In this document: positions 62,726-64,000 of the stretch, in pieces
Numbering within the stretch: the first letter of the stretch is position 1
Layout of the letters: each line of letters begins with the position of its first letter
NCBI GenBank assembly: GCA_963576565.1
Contig: OY755042.1
Span: forward strand, 18,265,272-18,329,271
Length of the DNA stretch: 64,000 nucleotides
Source of the DNA: Aspidapion aeneum
Taxonomy: Eukaryota; Arthropoda; Insecta; Coleoptera; Brentidae
Direction: 5' to 3'
The notes under the pieces: generated by a model
What the model was told of the DNA's origin: nothing
What the model saw: only the letters and a program-made list of their open reading frames with translations
Databases searched by the model: none
Position numbers and translations under genes: made by a program

Positions 62726-63540
62726 GTGGGCCTATCAAATTTGATTGCAGTTTATCAGGCTAATGCCTATTCCGCACTATCGTACGACATGGCTGTTTGG
62801 GCTAGGCCTCAGGATTTTGATAGTGTACTAGTAACACAAAAGAGAATCATAAGACTAATTTTTAATCTGCCATTTAACGCAACATGTAAAGAAGTTTTTA
62901 AACAAAATAAACTTTTGACTGATATAAATATATGTATATTTATAAATTCTTAGTATATATCTATCACGACCAAGATAATTTTAATATAAAAAGTTTTTAC
63001 CCTGTTCGAAGGTTTTTTACCATTCCTATTCTACAAGAAATAGAGAACATAAGAAAAACTTATCATTAGAGACTTATAAGAATATAACCTGACTTTATTT
63101 TAGAGTCGGCCTTATTCTGACAGATTTACAAAAAAACTGACAGCTGGCCTCTCAAAATTGACATACCAAAGTCAAATTAAAAAATAAAGTCGCTAACTTT
63201 CATTTAATAAAATCAAACACTAATAAATCCGGTTCTTAAATACACAAGGCCGAATTTTGACAGAAAGCAGCTACTTTTTATATGTAAATCTGTCACAATA
63301 CGGTCGATTTTAAAATAAGGTCAGGTTTTATTCCAATAAGTCCCTTTATCCTGGCTGCCGATTATTTACTGCATTACCAAAAAATATAAAAGAACTCTAA
63401 CTCAACATTTTTTAAAGAAAAAATTAAAAACCTACTTGTGCAATGAACCTACTACTTTTTACACTGAGTTTGAAAACTTTTTACTAGACGAAAGCCGTAT
63501 ATGTTATCTGACGGAAGGAAGAATTTTATTTTGTTTTAAA
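62726..63540 (+). pseudogene. Jockey-like LINE reverse transcriptase, C-terminal fragment, interrupted by a MITE
   Basis: Reads AYSALSYDMAVWARPQDF and VTQKRIIRLIFNLPFNATCK up to about 62953. Later come LPKNIKEL (about 63370) and KKLKTYLCNEPTTFY (63420-63475), with stops between. A roughly 200-base inverted-repeat insert (63107-63306) lies in between. Confidence 0.75.
63107..63306. mobile_element. MITE inside jockey-like fragment
   Basis: Ends are inverted repeats: left GGCCTTATTCTGACAGATTT, right AAATCTGTCACAATACGG. A diverged relative occupies about 33395-33560 (ACAGATTTACA, GATTGACATGCCAAAGTC, AATACGGCC). No open frame. Confidence 0.6.
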
Positions 63541-64000
63541 ATAGATATTAAATAAAAAAATACTTTGTTTTGTGTCTCAGCGTTAGTCTTAAATGTGAAG
63601 TGTATTTGTCTTATTACAATCGCAGTATGAACCTTTGTTTGAAGTTTTTACTTATTTATTTAATTTTAGTTAATTTTTATTCTTTATAACAAAAAGTTAG
63701 TTTGGTTCTTAAAACCACATGAAATATTTTTTGTAAATTTTTTCACCTGTCTTATCTACATTTTTCTAAACGAAAAGAATAGTAAATATTCAAATCCTTA
63801 CGGGGGAGCTTTAACTTTCGAGCTGCCCACGGAAAAATATGAGAAAGAAAAACTTCTTTTTACCTGATTAGCCACGAAAACTTGTTTGATTTTTAAATTT
63901 ACGGGTACTAAATTTTACGTTTGTTAGTATTATTTGGCTTAAAAATTCCGCTGATTGACACTCTCGTCTGAAGGTGGGTAAAAACGCTAATCGGCGTTGA

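Overview
The window is AT-rich, intron-containing, transposon-dense nuclear DNA from an insect. The clearest evidence is two genes of the Osiris family (DUF1676), which is confined to insects. The repeats agree: RTE-like and jockey-like LINE remnants, hAT, Tigger/pogo and mariner-type miniature elements, and many fold-back elements. A large, repeat-rich genome such as that of a beetle would fit, but I cannot fix the order or species from this sequence. Layout: Osiris gene A is on the plus strand, with four coding exons at 3616-3889, 14238-14377, 16422-16587 and 19012-19226 and a poly(A) signal just after. An 11.8-kb intergenic stretch follows, holding a broken jockey-like element, a composite minisatellite element and a Tigger-type MITE. 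Osiris gene B lies convergently on the minus strand. Its last four coding exons are at 56734-56612, 36494-36371, 35316-35204 and 31274-31050, and the signal-peptide exon was not found and probably lies beyond the right edge. The two genes share intron positions and phases through the hydrophobic core (phase 1, then phase 0), which supports common descent by tandem duplication within an Osiris cluster. Osiris proteins are secretory or endosomal proteins that act in cuticle and tracheal development. Everything else of size is transposon debris, most of it inside the introns (10.3 kb in gene A, 20.1 kb in gene B). Several insertions can be read to the base: a solo LTR with a 5-bp target duplication inside an RTE-like reverse transcriptase, a hAT MITE with a perfect 8-bp duplication, Tigger MITEs at TA sites, a mariner-type MITE carrying a DUF4817-like fragment inside a second RTE-like copy, and a 246-bp MITE with a 4-bp duplication. 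Large palindromes of 0.3 to 1.5 kb recur. No rRNA, tRNA, CRISPR or prokaryotic-style operon was seen. No new multi-gene system is evident. The most unusual items are the divergent Osiris gene A, an intronic microRNA-like hairpin, recurrent CTGATGATG-stem-CGAAA motifs resembling hammerhead cores, and the composite minisatellite/fold-back family.
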